Of a DNA stretch of 64,000 bases, positions 48,828-58,448 are shown piece by piece. The first letter of the stretch is position 1. Every line of letters starts with the position of its first letter. The stretch lies in contig VRVR01000053.1 of NCBI GenBank assembly GCA_009859145.1, positions 142,375 through 206,374 of the forward strand, in the 5' to 3' direction. The translations under genes were made by a program, and so were the position numbers. The stretch comes from Andalucia godoyi. Lineage: Eukaryota > Discoba > Jakobea > Jakobida > Andaluciidae. Under the pieces are notes generated by a model that was not told the origin of the DNA, searched no databases, and saw only the letters and a program-made list of their open reading frames with translations.

Positions 48828-51125
48828 TCACTCTTCGGATTCAGAGAGCAAGTGCGACTTGAAAGAGTCTTTGCTGCGCTTGGGTTGCGATGCATTCATC
48901 GCGAGAGACCGCTGAGACAACATGCGTTTGGCGGCGATCGCCAGGGCAATGAACACGATTAACAGTGCGACCAACCCAAATGCAAAGCATGCAATCAAGA
49001 AGGAATTGTCGACGCAGTCGGTTCTATTATTATTGGACTTTTCAAAAGTCGAGCAGTCCTTGCAGCTGGTCCACCCGGACTTTGAGTACGAGTCTTCCCT
49101 GCACGTCGAACAGCCGCCCGTGCCGAAGCTGGACTTGTACTCACCCTCGTTGCACATCGCACACGCTGCAAGCACGTTCTGCACATACAGACCCGCAGCG
49201 CATCCGCAGGAGATGTTGGAAACGAACGGCGAGAGCGCAGCCGGAATAGGACAATCGAAGACGGAGCTGGTCAGGTCAACGACTGCAAGTGTTGACGGGA
49301 AGTCAGTAGAGATGGGCCCGCTCATTTGGTTGCCCGCCAGCAACAGAGTTGCTAGCACAGGATATCCTGCGATAAGATTGGGAAGAGAGCCCGTAATGCG
49401 ATTCGAGGAAAGATCCAGATAGCGCAGCCTCGACAATGGCATGGCGAGCGACAGAGCTGGCAACGGGCCTGACACCTGGCAGGATTGGCACGCAATCACT
49501 TGGATTGGCATCGGAAGATTCGCAGGGTTTAGCAAATCGGAAGTTGAAACAGCCGAGGCAAATCCGGAAAGATCAACGGACGCAAGTCTTGGAAGCGAGT
49601 GCAAGAACGTAAGGATGTCACCCGACAGCGTGTTGGACCCTCCTCCAATCTTGACGATTGTCGCAGAAGACAGGGTCGTCACATCGGCCAGGGACAACGT
49701 CAGCCGGTTCGACGACACGTCAATGCTTGACAGTTTCGACGACGTCGTTGACCAAGCCAGCGGCCAGCCCCCCGTGAGCTGATTGTCCGAAACAATCAGT
49801 TCAACAAGCATGATTGGAACGACAGGAGACGCTGCAAATGTGGGAAGCGTACCGGTCAGCCCACATGACACGCAGTGAAAGCTTCTCAGCTTCCCAGGCA
49901 ACGAATTCCCAGGAAAAACGCTTGCAAAGGCAGAGTTGATCGGGTTTGATGAAATATCGAGCGATTTAACCGCAGAACTTGTGAGAACAGATCCCAGAGG
50001 CAGGGTGAGCATGTTTGACGTCAGGAGGATATCCAGTCCAACAGTGGCGAATGGACCAGCAAAATTTCCAAGCGCCACGCTTCCAGTCAGCCGATTGTTG
50101 GCCAAGTTGAGCATCGCCAGCTTGGTGAGGGAGGTGCTCCACGCAACCGCACCCAGTGACCCTTCCAATTGATTCTGATTCAGCAAAAGAGTCGTCAGCG
50201 CTGTCCAAGACGCAATGGTGGGCGGCAGAGTCCCCTGAATGTAATTGTTCGAGAGATCCACGCTGCGGAGAGCAGGGGCTGCAAACTGCGGTAGAGAGCC
50301 CTTCAAGCCGCAACCGGAGCACGACAGGGACTGCAGCCGAGACGATGGAACCGAAGCAAACAAGACTGTCTGTACATTGCCATTCAGCGGATTGCCAGAG
50401 AAGGCAGCAGAAAGGATCTTAGGATTCCATTCCCCAGAAATGATCCTTGAAGCGCTGCCAGTGAACATATTGGAAACGACTCTGATCGACGAGAGATTGG
50501 CGAAAGCGTTCCAAGCGTACGATTCTAAAAGCCCGGTAAAGTTGTTGAACGACAGATCAAGATTGAACAGTCCCTTGGCTTGAAACACGGCATCCGGGAT
50601 TCTGCCGACCAGCTTGTTGCCTTCCAGATCAAGCGCCACCAGCGACCGCATGTCGGACAAACACGATGGGATTGAAGACACTTCGCTATATTGCAGTGCA
50701 AGTGTGGCCAAATTTGGAGCCAAGCACATCGCCGAGATGTTCCCTGCAAGCACGACTTCGAAAAAGTCCAGCGAACTGAGAGACAAGAGGTTTTGGAAGG
50801 TCGATGCTGGAAACTGCGCATCGCTGGGAAACACTGCACCACTGACGCTGTGCAGCAAGATGGATTTTACACGACCCGCAGCACACACGATTTCTCCGCT
50901 CGCTGCATCAGACGACAGCGTCCAATCACACGGCGCTAGTGCTGTCGTCCAGTCACCGAACGATCCCTTTATGGACCAATCTTGGAACGACAGCGCCGTC
51001 AAAATATCCTTGACGGACTGCACTTCTGTCGACGGCACCGCAATTGCAGCAGCAGGTCTGCAGAGGGCATCAAACGCGCAAGCCCACAGAGCCAGAGCAA
51101 CGAACACTCGCACAAAATGACGCAT
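48828..51125 (-). CDS. LRR single-pass membrane receptor-like protein
   Basis: A 765-aa protein from the ATG at 51125 (MRHFVRVFVALALWACAF), which gives a clean signal peptide of about 28 residues. The ectodomain has roughly 15-18 leucine-rich repeats of the plant-type LxxLxLxxNxLxGxxP form (about 95-590: e.g. LVALDLEGNKLVGRIP, LRSVDLSNNYIQGTLPP, LRYLDLSSNRITGSLP). A Cys-rich segment (about 640-695: CGCAAGLYV, CAMCNEGEYKSSFGTGGCSTCREDSYSKSGWTSCKDC) resembles GCC2/GCC3 or ephrin-receptor-type repeats. A TM helix (about 702-727, IACFAFGLVALLIVFIALAI) leads to a short basic/Ser tail ending ESEE; no kinase domain. Likely a surface recognition or adhesion receptor. Confidence 0.88.
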   Translation of the reverse strand: MRHFVRVFVALALWACAFDALCRPAAAIAVPSTEVQSVKDILTALSFQDWSIKGSFGDWTTALAPCDWTLSSDAASGEIVCAAGRVKSILLHSVSGAVFPSDAQFPASTFQNLLSLSSLDFFEVVLAGNISAMCLAPNLATLALQYSEVSSIPSCLSDMRSLVALDLEGNKLVGRIPDAVFQAKGLFNLDLSFNNFTGLLESYAWNAFANLSSIRVVSNMFTGSASRIISGEWNPKILSAAFSGNPLNGNVQTVLFASVPSSRLQSLSCSGCGLKGSLPQFAAPALRSVDLSNNYIQGTLPPTIASWTALTTLLLNQNQLEGSLGAVAWSTSLTKLAMLNLANNRLTGSVALGNFAGPFATVGLDILLTSNMLTLPLGSVLTSSAVKSLDISSNPINSAFASVFPGNSLPGKLRSFHCVSCGLTGTLPTFAASPVVPIMLVELIVSDNQLTGGWPLAWSTTSSKLSSIDVSSNRLTLSLADVTTLSSATIVKIGGGSNTLSGDILTFLHSLPRLASVDLSGFASAVSTSDLLNPANLPMPIQVIACQSCQVSGPLPALSLAMPLSRLRYLDLSSNRITGSLPNLIAGYPVLATLLLAGNQMSGPISTDFPSTLAVVDLTSSVFDCPIPAALSPFVSNISCGCAAGLYVQNVLAACAMCNEGEYKSSFGTGGCSTCREDSYSKSGWTSCKDCSTFEKSNNNRTDCVDNSFLIACFAFGLVALLIVFIALAIAAKRMLSQRSLAMNASQPKRSKDSFKSHLLSESEE

Positions 51126-52392
51126 CCCTCCGTCTTTGTTTCTCCGTTCTTTCTCTTTCGTCTCTCCAGCTACTCCACACCCCAGTCTAAACGAGAAAAA
51201 TATCACAGCACTCGAAATAGTAATGATGGTGATACTAATAATACTAATAATAATAAAACACCTTCCGTTTTGGAAAAGAATAGACAAACCAAGCTGTCAA
51301 CAAAATTATGCAGTAACAATACAGTTCTAATGGCAATGGCACCAGGGCTGGTTCGGCAGGAATTCCCAAAAAATAAAATAAAATAAAATAAAAAAGAAGG
51401 CTACCCAAACGAAAGGCAGAAAGAGGAAGGCCAGCGTCTTATAAAAGGTGCATGGCGCCAGCATTGTACACTAATCCACGGATAATCATCGATGATCACC
51501 CATAATCAATGCTGCAGCCCAACAACATGCATAGCATGATTGGGAACGGGGTAGGCCCCAACACGCCCCTCGGCATGAGAGACGTTCCTAAGATAGATGT
51601 GGATGTTGCATGGACAATACGAATAAGAATAAGAAATGAGCGTCGGTGTGCGAGAATGCAACGCGGTGGCGTGTTTATAGGGGCTCCATGATCAAAATGG
51701 GGCGAAACGAATCGGGCATCGTGGGACGGAGGTGCCAAGATGACAGACGCATGAGCATAGCGCATGGCAGTGTTTTTGTTTATGTGCGCTTTAGATTGCC
51801 TCATCATATCGCACTAGGTGGCGGCTGCTGCTTTGTATGATGGACAGCCTTGCGACAGACAATGACGCACGGCATGATGCTGTAAATTCCAGAAAGCACC
51901 AAAGAGATGCCTGCATTGTACACCGAGTATGCATGTCCGTCGTCAGGCTGCGGATCTGCTGATGTATCCGCAATCACGCGCCTCTTGTTGAGTGGGACTT
52001 GGTTCTCGTCCCGCACGATACCCGGCTGCGGAATAGACGGGCACAGCATCAAAAGGATTGCGGCGGAAATGCCGTACGTCTTGCGTAGCGTGGCAGCGGG
52101 TCACGTGCATTGGCACTGCGTGGGAAAGGAAAAAATAAACAAACAGACAAGCAAACAAAAGAAAAAAAAGGAGGTTGCTGCTTTAAACAACGTCCCAAAA
52201 ATCAACGTCTGAACAATTTGGTGCATTCCACCTAAACAACCCCAAACCTTGGGTAGTTAAGCGAGCCAATCCGGATTCGCATTTCGTTTGCGGGTTGTTG
52301 CTTGCGTACGTTCATGCATGTTGCTTTTTGTCGCCTTGTTCACGACTGGTTCAATAGTATGCATGCACTTTTAAGGTTTTCACACGAAGTGA
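51126..52392. other. Gene-free block with repeat-like copy C and minus ORF
   Basis: 1.27 kb without a supported gene. At 51541-51572 the plus strand resembles the copy A/B block (GGGAACGGGGTAGGCCCC and following). GCATTGTACAC occurs at 51467 and 51906. The minus ORF 51804-52052 encodes DGHAYSVYNAGISLVLSG-type sequence with a hydrophobic stretch; similar VYNxx peptides occur in copies A and B. This looks like a diverged further copy of the same family. AAAAT-type repeats lie at 51371-51395. From 52060 to 52392 nothing is recognised. Confidence 0.6.
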
Positions 52393-53793
52393 TTAGGAAA
52401 GGCGCTGTCGTTGGGCCAAGAGCTCCATGATGGATGCAAAGACGGACTCCTGGGATGCACTACCACGGCCGCGGCCACCGCCGTCTTGTTGAGAATCCCA
52501 ATCTTGGATGACATCCAGCAAGACCGACAAAAGGTCGTTGGCCAAGAGTTCTTTGCTGGAGAGCATTCCGTTGACGACCGCCACAAAAGACGCCACGGCT
52601 CGATGATGCTCGCCTCCGAACGCACAATAGTGCATTTCTGCACAGTGGTTTAACGAGGCTGCAATCCACTGGATGACAAACTTGAGCTGATCATCGCCAC
52701 CGAAAACACCGCATCCCCATCGACCAGTGACCAGCAGGCCGTCCGTGCTCATCGAGAAGCCGACGTATGCCTTGAAAAGCTCCCGTTGCACAGCCGAGAT
52801 CGAATACTGTGCATGCGGATAATCAGCAACGTACATGGCATCGATTGCAACTAATTTTCGGATGCAGCGCGACGGCGACCCAAGCTCCTCCAGAGGGACC
52901 GCACGGGCATACGCGAAGCTGTGGGTTCCATATCCCGAGTGTTCCGAGTACTGCACGCAGTTCTCGATTAGAATGGACTCTGTTGGGCTCATTACAGGAC
53001 AAATCAGCATGGAAACGACACATTCCGGGAAGGTCAGAAAGATGATTTCCTCCTGCACCGCTCCACGGCTCAACGTCCCACCGCCAATGTACTCGTTTGC
53101 AAAGTCCACAACTGCCATACCTTGCGGAATCCCAATCGCCTCCATGGGCTCCGTTGCATGCGCCACAACCGGTACCAGTCTCGTCGGCACCGATGACCAA
53201 ACATCCATGCTCATTCGCGAAGGACTGATATATTTCCTGGTGAAGGTGATCGCGTGTGTCGCCAAAAACGCCTCCCTTGGCTGTCCGTTCATCTGAGGCA
53301 CCGCCGCTTCAAGATACGTCAAGAAGCACGCCATTTTCGCGAGATTGCACGGTGTGGAGCTCCCGGAAATGCCAGCAAGCGTAAAGTAATTTGTTCTATG
53401 GATGATCCGTTCTCTGCCATCTGAGTTGGGAAACGTGAACGACTGTGCTGGAAACGCATCGAGAAACGCGAGGCACACCAAGCACGACACCTGCATTGCC
53501 GTCAGCGTCACACTGGAATTCTCAAACGGCTTCAGCAAAGCCAGGCCGCCGCCGCCGGCGCTGCAGGCAAACAAGTACGGCCATTGACACGCATGCTCCA
53601 CGATTCGCGGAAAGAGCTGTTCGTAGATCGGGGTGCCGTGCACGTGTCCTTGCAGCACTTTCTTGATGCATCCGTGCACAGCGGCAAAATGCGTCGGCTT
53701 GAACGCCAGACACTTGTTTGCATCGCCAGACAAGAACGGGCCGTACAACGAACGGATCAAATCAACTGGCGGAAACTGAATCAAATCCCGCAT
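52393..53793 (-). CDS. Poly(ADP-ribose) glycohydrolase
   Basis: Cleaves poly(ADP-ribose) chains to ADP-ribose, mostly in the nucleus. The PARG signature GGG-x(6-8)-QEE is intact: FANEYIGGGTLSRGAVQEEI, with GGG at residues 237-239 and QEE at 247-249 (catalytic glutamates). Flanking FLTFPECVVSML and YSEHSGYGTHSFAYA are also characteristic, as is the C-terminal GRWGCGVFGGDDQLKFVIQWIAAS. The protein is 466 aa from the ATG at 53793, mostly catalytic domain; no long regulatory N-terminus as in animals. The reading frame continues upstream without an ATG and contains a GTAAGAG string (about 53845), so a 5' exon cannot be ruled out. Divergent from LSM1. Confidence 0.93.
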   Translation of the reverse strand: MRDLIQFPPVDLIRSLYGPFLSGDANKCLAFKPTHFAAVHGCIKKVLQGHVHGTPIYEQLFPRIVEHACQWPYLFACSAGGGGLALLKPFENSSVTLTAMQVSCLVCLAFLDAFPAQSFTFPNSDGRERIIHRTNYFTLAGISGSSTPCNLAKMACFLTYLEAAVPQMNGQPREAFLATHAITFTRKYISPSRMSMDVWSSVPTRLVPVVAHATEPMEAIGIPQGMAVVDFANEYIGGGTLSRGAVQEEIIFLTFPECVVSMLICPVMSPTESILIENCVQYSEHSGYGTHSFAYARAVPLEELGSPSRCIRKLVAIDAMYVADYPHAQYSISAVQRELFKAYVGFSMSTDGLLVTGRWGCGVFGGDDQLKFVIQWIAASLNHCAEMHYCAFGGEHHRAVASFVAVVNGMLSSKELLANDLLSVLLDVIQDWDSQQDGGGRGRGSASQESVFASIMELLAQRQRLS

Positions 53794-54104
53794 GTCCAGC
53801 TCCTCACCACGCCACTTCGGCACTTCCTTCTTCCTCCTGCTCTTACCTCTTCCAAGGTCGACGCCCTGCAAAGCTCTTTAGACAAAAGCACTCCGCTCCG
53901 CCTCTTCATCGATCCGTAGTGTCGACCTTTTTCGACTGCGGTTCAGAGGAGGAGGGGTTTCTTGTGTTTTCCCTGGATCCCAATGCCCTCCACCAGTCCT
54001 GCCAATGCAGTGCCGTGCCTGCCAAGCCAAGTTTCATGTGTGTGCTCTTGGTGAATCGACCCTACCCACACCCACCCACACGTACATACACCCACACAAA
54101 GAAA
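53794..54104. promoter_or_regulatory. Divergent region, PARG / LSM1
   Basis: 311 bp separating the two starts. ACCCACAC-type repeats lie at 54062-54097 just before LSM1. An ATG at 53909 on the minus strand is in another frame from PARG. Confidence 0.5.
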
Positions 54105-54461
54105 ATGAGTTCCGATGCGATTGGTACAGCGTCGCTGACGGCGCTTTTGGATCGGCGAATACTGATTCATCTGTCTGACAATTCGATCTTGATAGGGACG
54201 CTTCGGTCGTTTGATGCATTTTCGAATCTAGTGCTGGAGCACACGTTCCAGCGTCTCGTGTGCCCGGAGCGCATGCTGTATGCACACGAGCCGCTCGGCA
54301 CGCAGATGGTTCGCGGTGACAATGTTGCGATTCTGGGCGAGTTTGACGAGACAAAGGACAAGGACATCCTCAAGGAATGGAAGGCCGTCCCCGTCCGCAT
54401 CATTGAAAAATACATCCAACACGCCGTCGACCCCGCGTTTCTCATGGACACATTCATGTAA
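54105..54461 (+). CDS. LSM1: LSM1, Sm-like mRNA decay protein
   Basis: A 118-aa Sm-fold protein from the ATG at 54105. Sm1: LTALLDRRILIHLSDNSILIGTLRSFDAFSNLVLE; Sm2: MVRGDNVAILGEFD. RSFDxFxNLVLxxTxxR with a following IVRG/MVRGDNVxLLGE marks LSM1 in particular, and KEWKAVPVRIIEKY at the C-terminus matches the LSM1 extension (usually 'xVxxExIL'). With LSM2-7 it would bind deadenylated mRNA ends and promote decapping in cytoplasm. Full length. Confidence 0.9.
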   Translation: MSSDAIGTASLTALLDRRILIHLSDNSILIGTLRSFDAFSNLVLEHTFQRLVCPERMLYAHEPLGTQMVRGDNVAILGEFDETKDKDILKEWKAVPVRIIEKYIQHAVDPAFLMDTFM

Positions 54462-55037
54462 TCAATGCCAGTACCAATACAAAACAATACTGTACATTAC
54501 CACCATTGCTATCATTATTTTGTGTTGTCAGCATTATCATCGCTTTTAATGTTCCGTCCTTGTGTCATTTATATATATGTGTGTGTGCGCTTTATAAATG
54601 TATGTATACGTACGTATGTGTGTATGTTGTAATTGCCAATATGGGGTAGTTTCAGTGAAGAAATCTTGCAAAGTTTGTTAGTACAGACGTGGCGTGGAAA
54701 AATCCGCATCCGTGTGGATCAATGCAATTTCTGGGCGCGTGCAAATTCCATTCGTCCTCTATTACAGAGAAGACCGGACTCAACGTAGTTCGCCTCACAG
54801 AAAAAGGAAAAAGGAAAGAAAGAAAAGAAAGAAAAGAAAAGAAAAAGAAAAAGAAAAAGAAAAGAGACATAGGAAGCAAAGGGATTGACGGAAGAAAGAC
54901 GGGAAGCACAGAGAGAGCGACTGTTTTTTGTCCACCCCAACGAGACTAGGGCTATCTATTTATTTATTGTTATTATAATACAGAAAAACGTACAGTCGAT
55001 GCAGGATTTGCGGATGCTCGGTGCCAGGTGCCTGTGG
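54462..55037. other. Convergent 3' intergenic region with repeats
   Basis: 576 bp. TATG/TGTG alternating tract (about 54570-54632) and a purine AAAG tract (54803-54868). No gene recognised. Confidence 0.65.
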
Positions 55038-55991
55038 CTATGTCACGCTTTTCGAGTGGTCGTCGGCGTCTATGCTGGCAACAAGGTCGTCCATTCGTTG
55101 ACGGGCTTCCTCTTCCAGGATTGGGTCGTCTCGTGGAACGTCGGACTGCAGATACTTTGGAACGAACCCTTGCGCCAAGAGATAGACCTCGGGACTCTGT
55201 TCGCGAGATGCTTGCGGCTTGGCGTGCTTCACAACGAGAAAATTCTCGTTCAGCCGCTTGTTCAAGATGATTTCTTCGGCGCCTTGAAAGATCTTGCAGA
55301 GGAAGACCCCGCCTGGCCGAAGAACCTCCTCCGCAAAACCCAGTGCCGCATGTGCAAGTGCCATGATCCGCAGATGGTCCATACTGCTGTTTCCCGACGT
55401 TTTTGGACTCATGTCCGACAGCACAACATCTACTTCGCGTCCGTCCAAATGATATCGGATCTGCTTTTGAACAAGCGCATCCAAAAAGTTCCCCTTGATG
55501 AATGTCACTCCCTCAATCGGTTCAATGTCCTGCAGATCAACCGAGATCACGAGCCCGCGACTCTCAACAGGCCTTTTGGCGACAAGAGACCGTGCTAAAT
55601 GGCCTCGGCTCTCCTTGGTCTGCTTGCGGAGCGCTTCATCCAGCTGCTTTTCATGCCCCGCCATCATCAAGGAAGGCAGCGGGGATGATACGGCATTGAC
55701 CTTCTGAGCAGCAACCAGAGACCATCCGCCGGGTGCAGATCCAAGATCAATCACTCGCTTTCCTGGAGTCAGAAACTCGCTGCGTTCATCAATCTGTAGC
55801 AATTTGAAAGACGACCGAGATCGCATCTCTTGAATCTGTGCAAGACGCACGTACGGATCACTGAACTGGCGCCGCAGCCAATTTGTCGAAGACGGCGATT
55901 TCCCAAGAATCGCGGACACCTTCACTCGTTTCGAAGGTCCCCCGCTGGAAAAGTGCCGTTCCAGCCGCAATCGCTGTAGCATAAACATCAT
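55038..55991 (-). CDS. MRM2: FtsJ/RlmE-type rRNA 2'-O-methyltransferase (MRM2-like)
   Basis: A 317-aa protein; SAM-dependent methyltransferase of the RrmJ/FtsJ family. K-D-K-E tetrad: Lys63 in SSFKLLQID, Asp193 in VVLSDMSPKTSGN, Lys233 in LCKIFQG, Glu268 in SPEVYLLAQGF. SAM motif: VIDLGSAPGGWSLVA (80-94). A basic, hydroxylated N-terminus (MMFMLQRLRLERHFSSGG) resembles a mitochondrial presequence, so a role in 2'-O-methylation of mitochondrial large-subunit rRNA (A-loop) is likely, as MRM2. An insertion of about 45 residues (98-144) after motif I has no clear homologue. It is next to other mitochondrial-protein genes. Confidence 0.9.
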   Translation of the reverse strand: MMFMLQRLRLERHFSSGGPSKRVKVSAILGKSPSSTNWLRRQFSDPYVRLAQIQEMRSRSSFKLLQIDERSEFLTPGKRVIDLGSAPGGWSLVAAQKVNAVSSPLPSLMMAGHEKQLDEALRKQTKESRGHLARSLVAKRPVESRGLVISVDLQDIEPIEGVTFIKGNFLDALVQKQIRYHLDGREVDVVLSDMSPKTSGNSSMDHLRIMALAHAALGFAEEVLRPGGVFLCKIFQGAEEIILNKRLNENFLVVKHAKPQASREQSPEVYLLAQGFVPKYLQSDVPRDDPILEEEARQRMDDLVASIDADDHSKSVT

Positions 55992-56331
55992 CTCGCCGCT
56001 TCTGTAATTTCTTTCTGTTTTTACAAGAATAATAAAATAAAATTAATTTGTTAAACAAAAGAGAGCCTATGTGGTTCCAGATAAAACATTTGAATGGGTG
56101 ACGATGGCCAAGTCGAGGTAACGCACATTATCTGCCTCCGCAGCCTGCACAATGCATATCGAATCTGTCTTGGTGCGAAGCACTTGCTACAGCAGGCGTT
56201 TCACCGACTGTGTACGGTAAAAGTTGCCCCACAGCAGAAAAAAATGGAGCTTCGTGATATGCAACACGACGACGACACCGCGACGACTGCTGCTGCCCAT
56301 TGGGATACGACTGCAGATGGCAATATTCTTT
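55992..56331. other. Intergenic between two minus-strand genes
   Basis: 340 bp: the 3' flank of the ribosome recycling factor and the 5' flank of MRM2, AT-rich at 56020-56060. Plus-strand ORF 56094-56366 has no family character. Confidence 0.55.
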
Positions 56332-57051
56332 TTAATTCTCTAACAGGTCTTTTTCCTTTTGCTTGACGACGGATTCAACGGAAGAGACCATTTCATCCGT
56401 GACGCTCTGAACAGCCTTTTCCACTCTCTTGAACTCCTCTTTCCCCATCCCGTCTGCCTTGTCACTCTTTCCCTTATCCTTATCCTTGTCCTTGTCTGCT
56501 TTCCCCTTTGCTGCGCCCTTGGAACTCGAGGAATCGACGACTTTTCTCTCGAGATCTTTGAGCCAGTCTTTGCGCACTTGCCGAATCGTGACCTTTGCAT
56601 TCTCGCCAAATTTCAGCGCCTCTTTCACCATCTTCTCGCGCTGGTCTCCCGTGACTCGCGGAATCGACACGGTTATGCTCGACGCAGACGATGCAGACAC
56701 TCCATATCCCGGAAACGAATTCTTGATCGCTTGCTGCACGGAATTCATCAGGTTCGGATCGTGCGGAGAAACAAGAATGGAAGAGGGCGGTTTTGCAACA
56801 ATCGCCGCAATCGTCGAAAGTGGGATGCCAGGCGCGTGCTTCCCTGCACCAGCACTTGGCCCCGACGACACTTTGACATTATCCAGAATCGACGCAACCG
56901 GTCTCGACGTGCGCAGATTTGACAACTCACTCTGTAAATGCATGACGGCAGCATCCATGCGCATTTTCCACGAATCGGGATTTCCAGGAATCTCACGCAA
57001 GAGCGACGTCAGATTCGCCTTGTATCTCCTCAACACCACAAACATGTTCAT
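56332..57051 (-). CDS. Mitochondrial ribosome recycling factor
   Basis: A 239-aa protein of the Frr family, needed to split post-termination ribosomes with EF-G. Recognised parts: HLQSELSNLRTSRPVASILDNV at the N-terminus; IPLSTIAAIVAKPPSSILVSPHDPNLMNSVQQAIKNS; SITVSIPRVTGDQREKMVKEALKFGENAKVTIRQVRKDW; and a C-terminal helix after a Lys/Asp-rich low-complexity insertion (KGKADKDKDKDKGK, about 180-200). The Frr motif IRxxRRD/N is IRQVRKD. ATG at 57051; the frame upstream is hydrophobic pyrimidine-tract translation. A matching mitochondrial target peptide (VVLRRYKANLTSLL) is at the N-terminus. It lies between MRM2 and NFU1. Confidence 0.92.
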   Translation of the reverse strand: MNMFVVLRRYKANLTSLLREIPGNPDSWKMRMDAAVMHLQSELSNLRTSRPVASILDNVKVSSGPSAGAGKHAPGIPLSTIAAIVAKPPSSILVSPHDPNLMNSVQQAIKNSFPGYGVSASSASSITVSIPRVTGDQREKMVKEALKFGENAKVTIRQVRKDWLKDLERKVVDSSSSKGAAKGKADKDKDKDKGKSDKADGMGKEEFKRVEKAVQSVTDEMVSSVESVVKQKEKDLLEN

Positions 57052-57204
57052 TCTTTGCCATACAGCCCAAAAAAAAAATATAATAAAACAAAACAGACAA
57101 GCAAAAAACCGAGAAAGGGCTCCAAGCAAGCTTCAATATACTGTGTTGAGTTTGTTGTTGTGGATGGAAAGGAAAACGTACAACAGGAACGATGGACAGC
57201 AGGA
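57052..57204. other. Short intergenic region
   Basis: 153 bp between mRRF and NFU1, both minus strand. It includes an A-run at 57069-57077. Nothing else. Confidence 0.4.
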
Positions 57205-58005
57205 CTACTTTTTATTCTGAATGGACTTTTCAAAGTCGTCAAATGCCTTGTTTCCTGCGGCTTCTTCCTTGTCGACGACGGGTTCGACAGCGACGACTTC
57301 TGGGATGTAGTGCATGAGCATGTTTTCGATGCCGTGTTTGAGAGTTGCGCTTGACGACGAGCAGGTTGAACATGCCCCAACGAGCTTCAGCTTGACGATC
57401 CCTGCTTCGAATCCACGATATTCAATGTCTCCTCCGTCTTCCTGGACAACTGGGCGGATGCGAGTTTCCAAAAGCTCCTTGATGAGAAGCACGACTTCCG
57501 AATCGCCTTCTTGGGCCGCAGTATCTCGCGGCTGCTCCACATCGTCGGCAATAATGGGGATGTTGGCATTGAAAAAATCCATGATGGACGCGTAGACATC
57601 CGGCTTCATTGTCGCCCATGTTGCATCGGGCTTCTTTGTGATCGTCACGAAATCAGGCCCAAGAAAAACCGAGTGCACACCGTCAATCGCAAACAGCCGT
57701 TTGGCAAGCAGCGAATTGAACGTCTCGAGCGGAGAAGAATAGTTTCGGCTTCCACGCTTCCCCATGACTTCTCGTCCCGGCTTGAACTTCAACGCATCGT
57801 CATTCGGGGTCACTTCTGTCTGAATAAACATCGTCCGAACAGGCACAAATCGCGCTCCCCCAATGCTCGAGCATCGCACAAGACACCGATCCAAAACACT
57901 CGACTGCGCAAGCACAAAGCTTCCGTGATGTCTCGCAAACAGTCGCAATCCTCGAATCGACACCAACGACGACAATGACAAGGATGATGATATTCTTTTA
58001 AGCAT
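57205..58005 (-). CDS. NFU1: NFU1-like iron-sulfur cluster scaffold
   Basis: A 266-aa protein with an N-terminal mitochondrial presequence (about 1-55: LKRISSSLSLSSLVSIRGLRLFARHH). An Nfu N-terminal domain (about 57-165) contains MFIQTEVTPNDDALKFKPG and GVHSVFLGPDFVTITK. The C-terminal Nfu domain has ELLETRIRPVVQEDGGDIEYRGF and the cluster-binding CxxC at Cys212/Cys215 (GACSTCSSSSATLKHGIENML). Domain order matches the mitochondrial NFU1 that carries [4Fe-4S] clusters to lipoyl synthase and respiratory targets. Divergent from ETFA, with a shared 443-bp region. A good full-length match. Confidence 0.95.
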   Translation of the reverse strand: MLKRISSSLSLSSLVSIRGLRLFARHHGSFVLAQSSVLDRCLVRCSSIGGARFVPVRTMFIQTEVTPNDDALKFKPGREVMGKRGSRNYSSPLETFNSLLAKRLFAIDGVHSVFLGPDFVTITKKPDATWATMKPDVYASIMDFFNANIPIIADDVEQPRDTAAQEGDSEVVLLIKELLETRIRPVVQEDGGDIEYRGFEAGIVKLKLVGACSTCSSSSATLKHGIENMLMHYIPEVVAVEPVVDKEEAAGNKAFDDFEKSIQNKK

Positions 58006-58276
58006 TCTTCCCTCTGTCTATATTCTGCCAATGGTCACAGCACCTGCGAAGCACGACGTATATATATATATATATATATATATTTATAAATCAATTATGA
58101 TATCCGCCTTTTCTTCATCTGCGATCTGCTTGTGTGCTTTTTGCTTTTTCTGTTTTTTTTTTCAACAGGGGATGAGTGGTTGACAACTGTCGACGGTACT
58201 GAAACAACAAAGCAAGCCCAGCTTTCCTTTTCATCGACTATATACTGTTCGCCTTCAACTCGTCCCTGCGATTCTG

Positions 58277-58345
<69 letters not shown>

Positions 58346-58448
58346 CTCTCTCTCTCTCTGCGTCTCTCTGTTGTTGAGATTGTGTGTTTTTAGACAGGTT
58401 TTCTTCTGCGGTTGTTCTTTGATCGAACGAAACGACTGGCGCGTGGGA
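58006..58448. promoter_or_regulatory. Divergent region, NFU1 / ETFA
   Basis: 443 bp with a (TA)n tract at about 58059-58083 and a long (TC)n tract at about 58279-58340, continuing as TC/TG to 58370. The TC tract lies about 80-170 bp upstream of the ETFA start. Confidence 0.7.
58279..58340 (+). repeat. (TC)n microsatellite upstream of ETFA
   Basis: About 30 uninterrupted TC dinucleotides, then TGTG and a second short TC run. Pyrimidine on the coding strand of ETFA. Confidence 0.95.

Noticed and set aside
53794-53909. Alternative PARG first exon starting at ATG 53909
   Set aside because: The frame differs by two from the PARG frame, and the GTAAGAG donor has no acceptor at a usable distance. 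The simple start at 53793 is retained.
58059-58083. (TA)n tract as a replication origin or transposon target
   Set aside because: It is a plain microsatellite without flanking duplication or any other origin feature.
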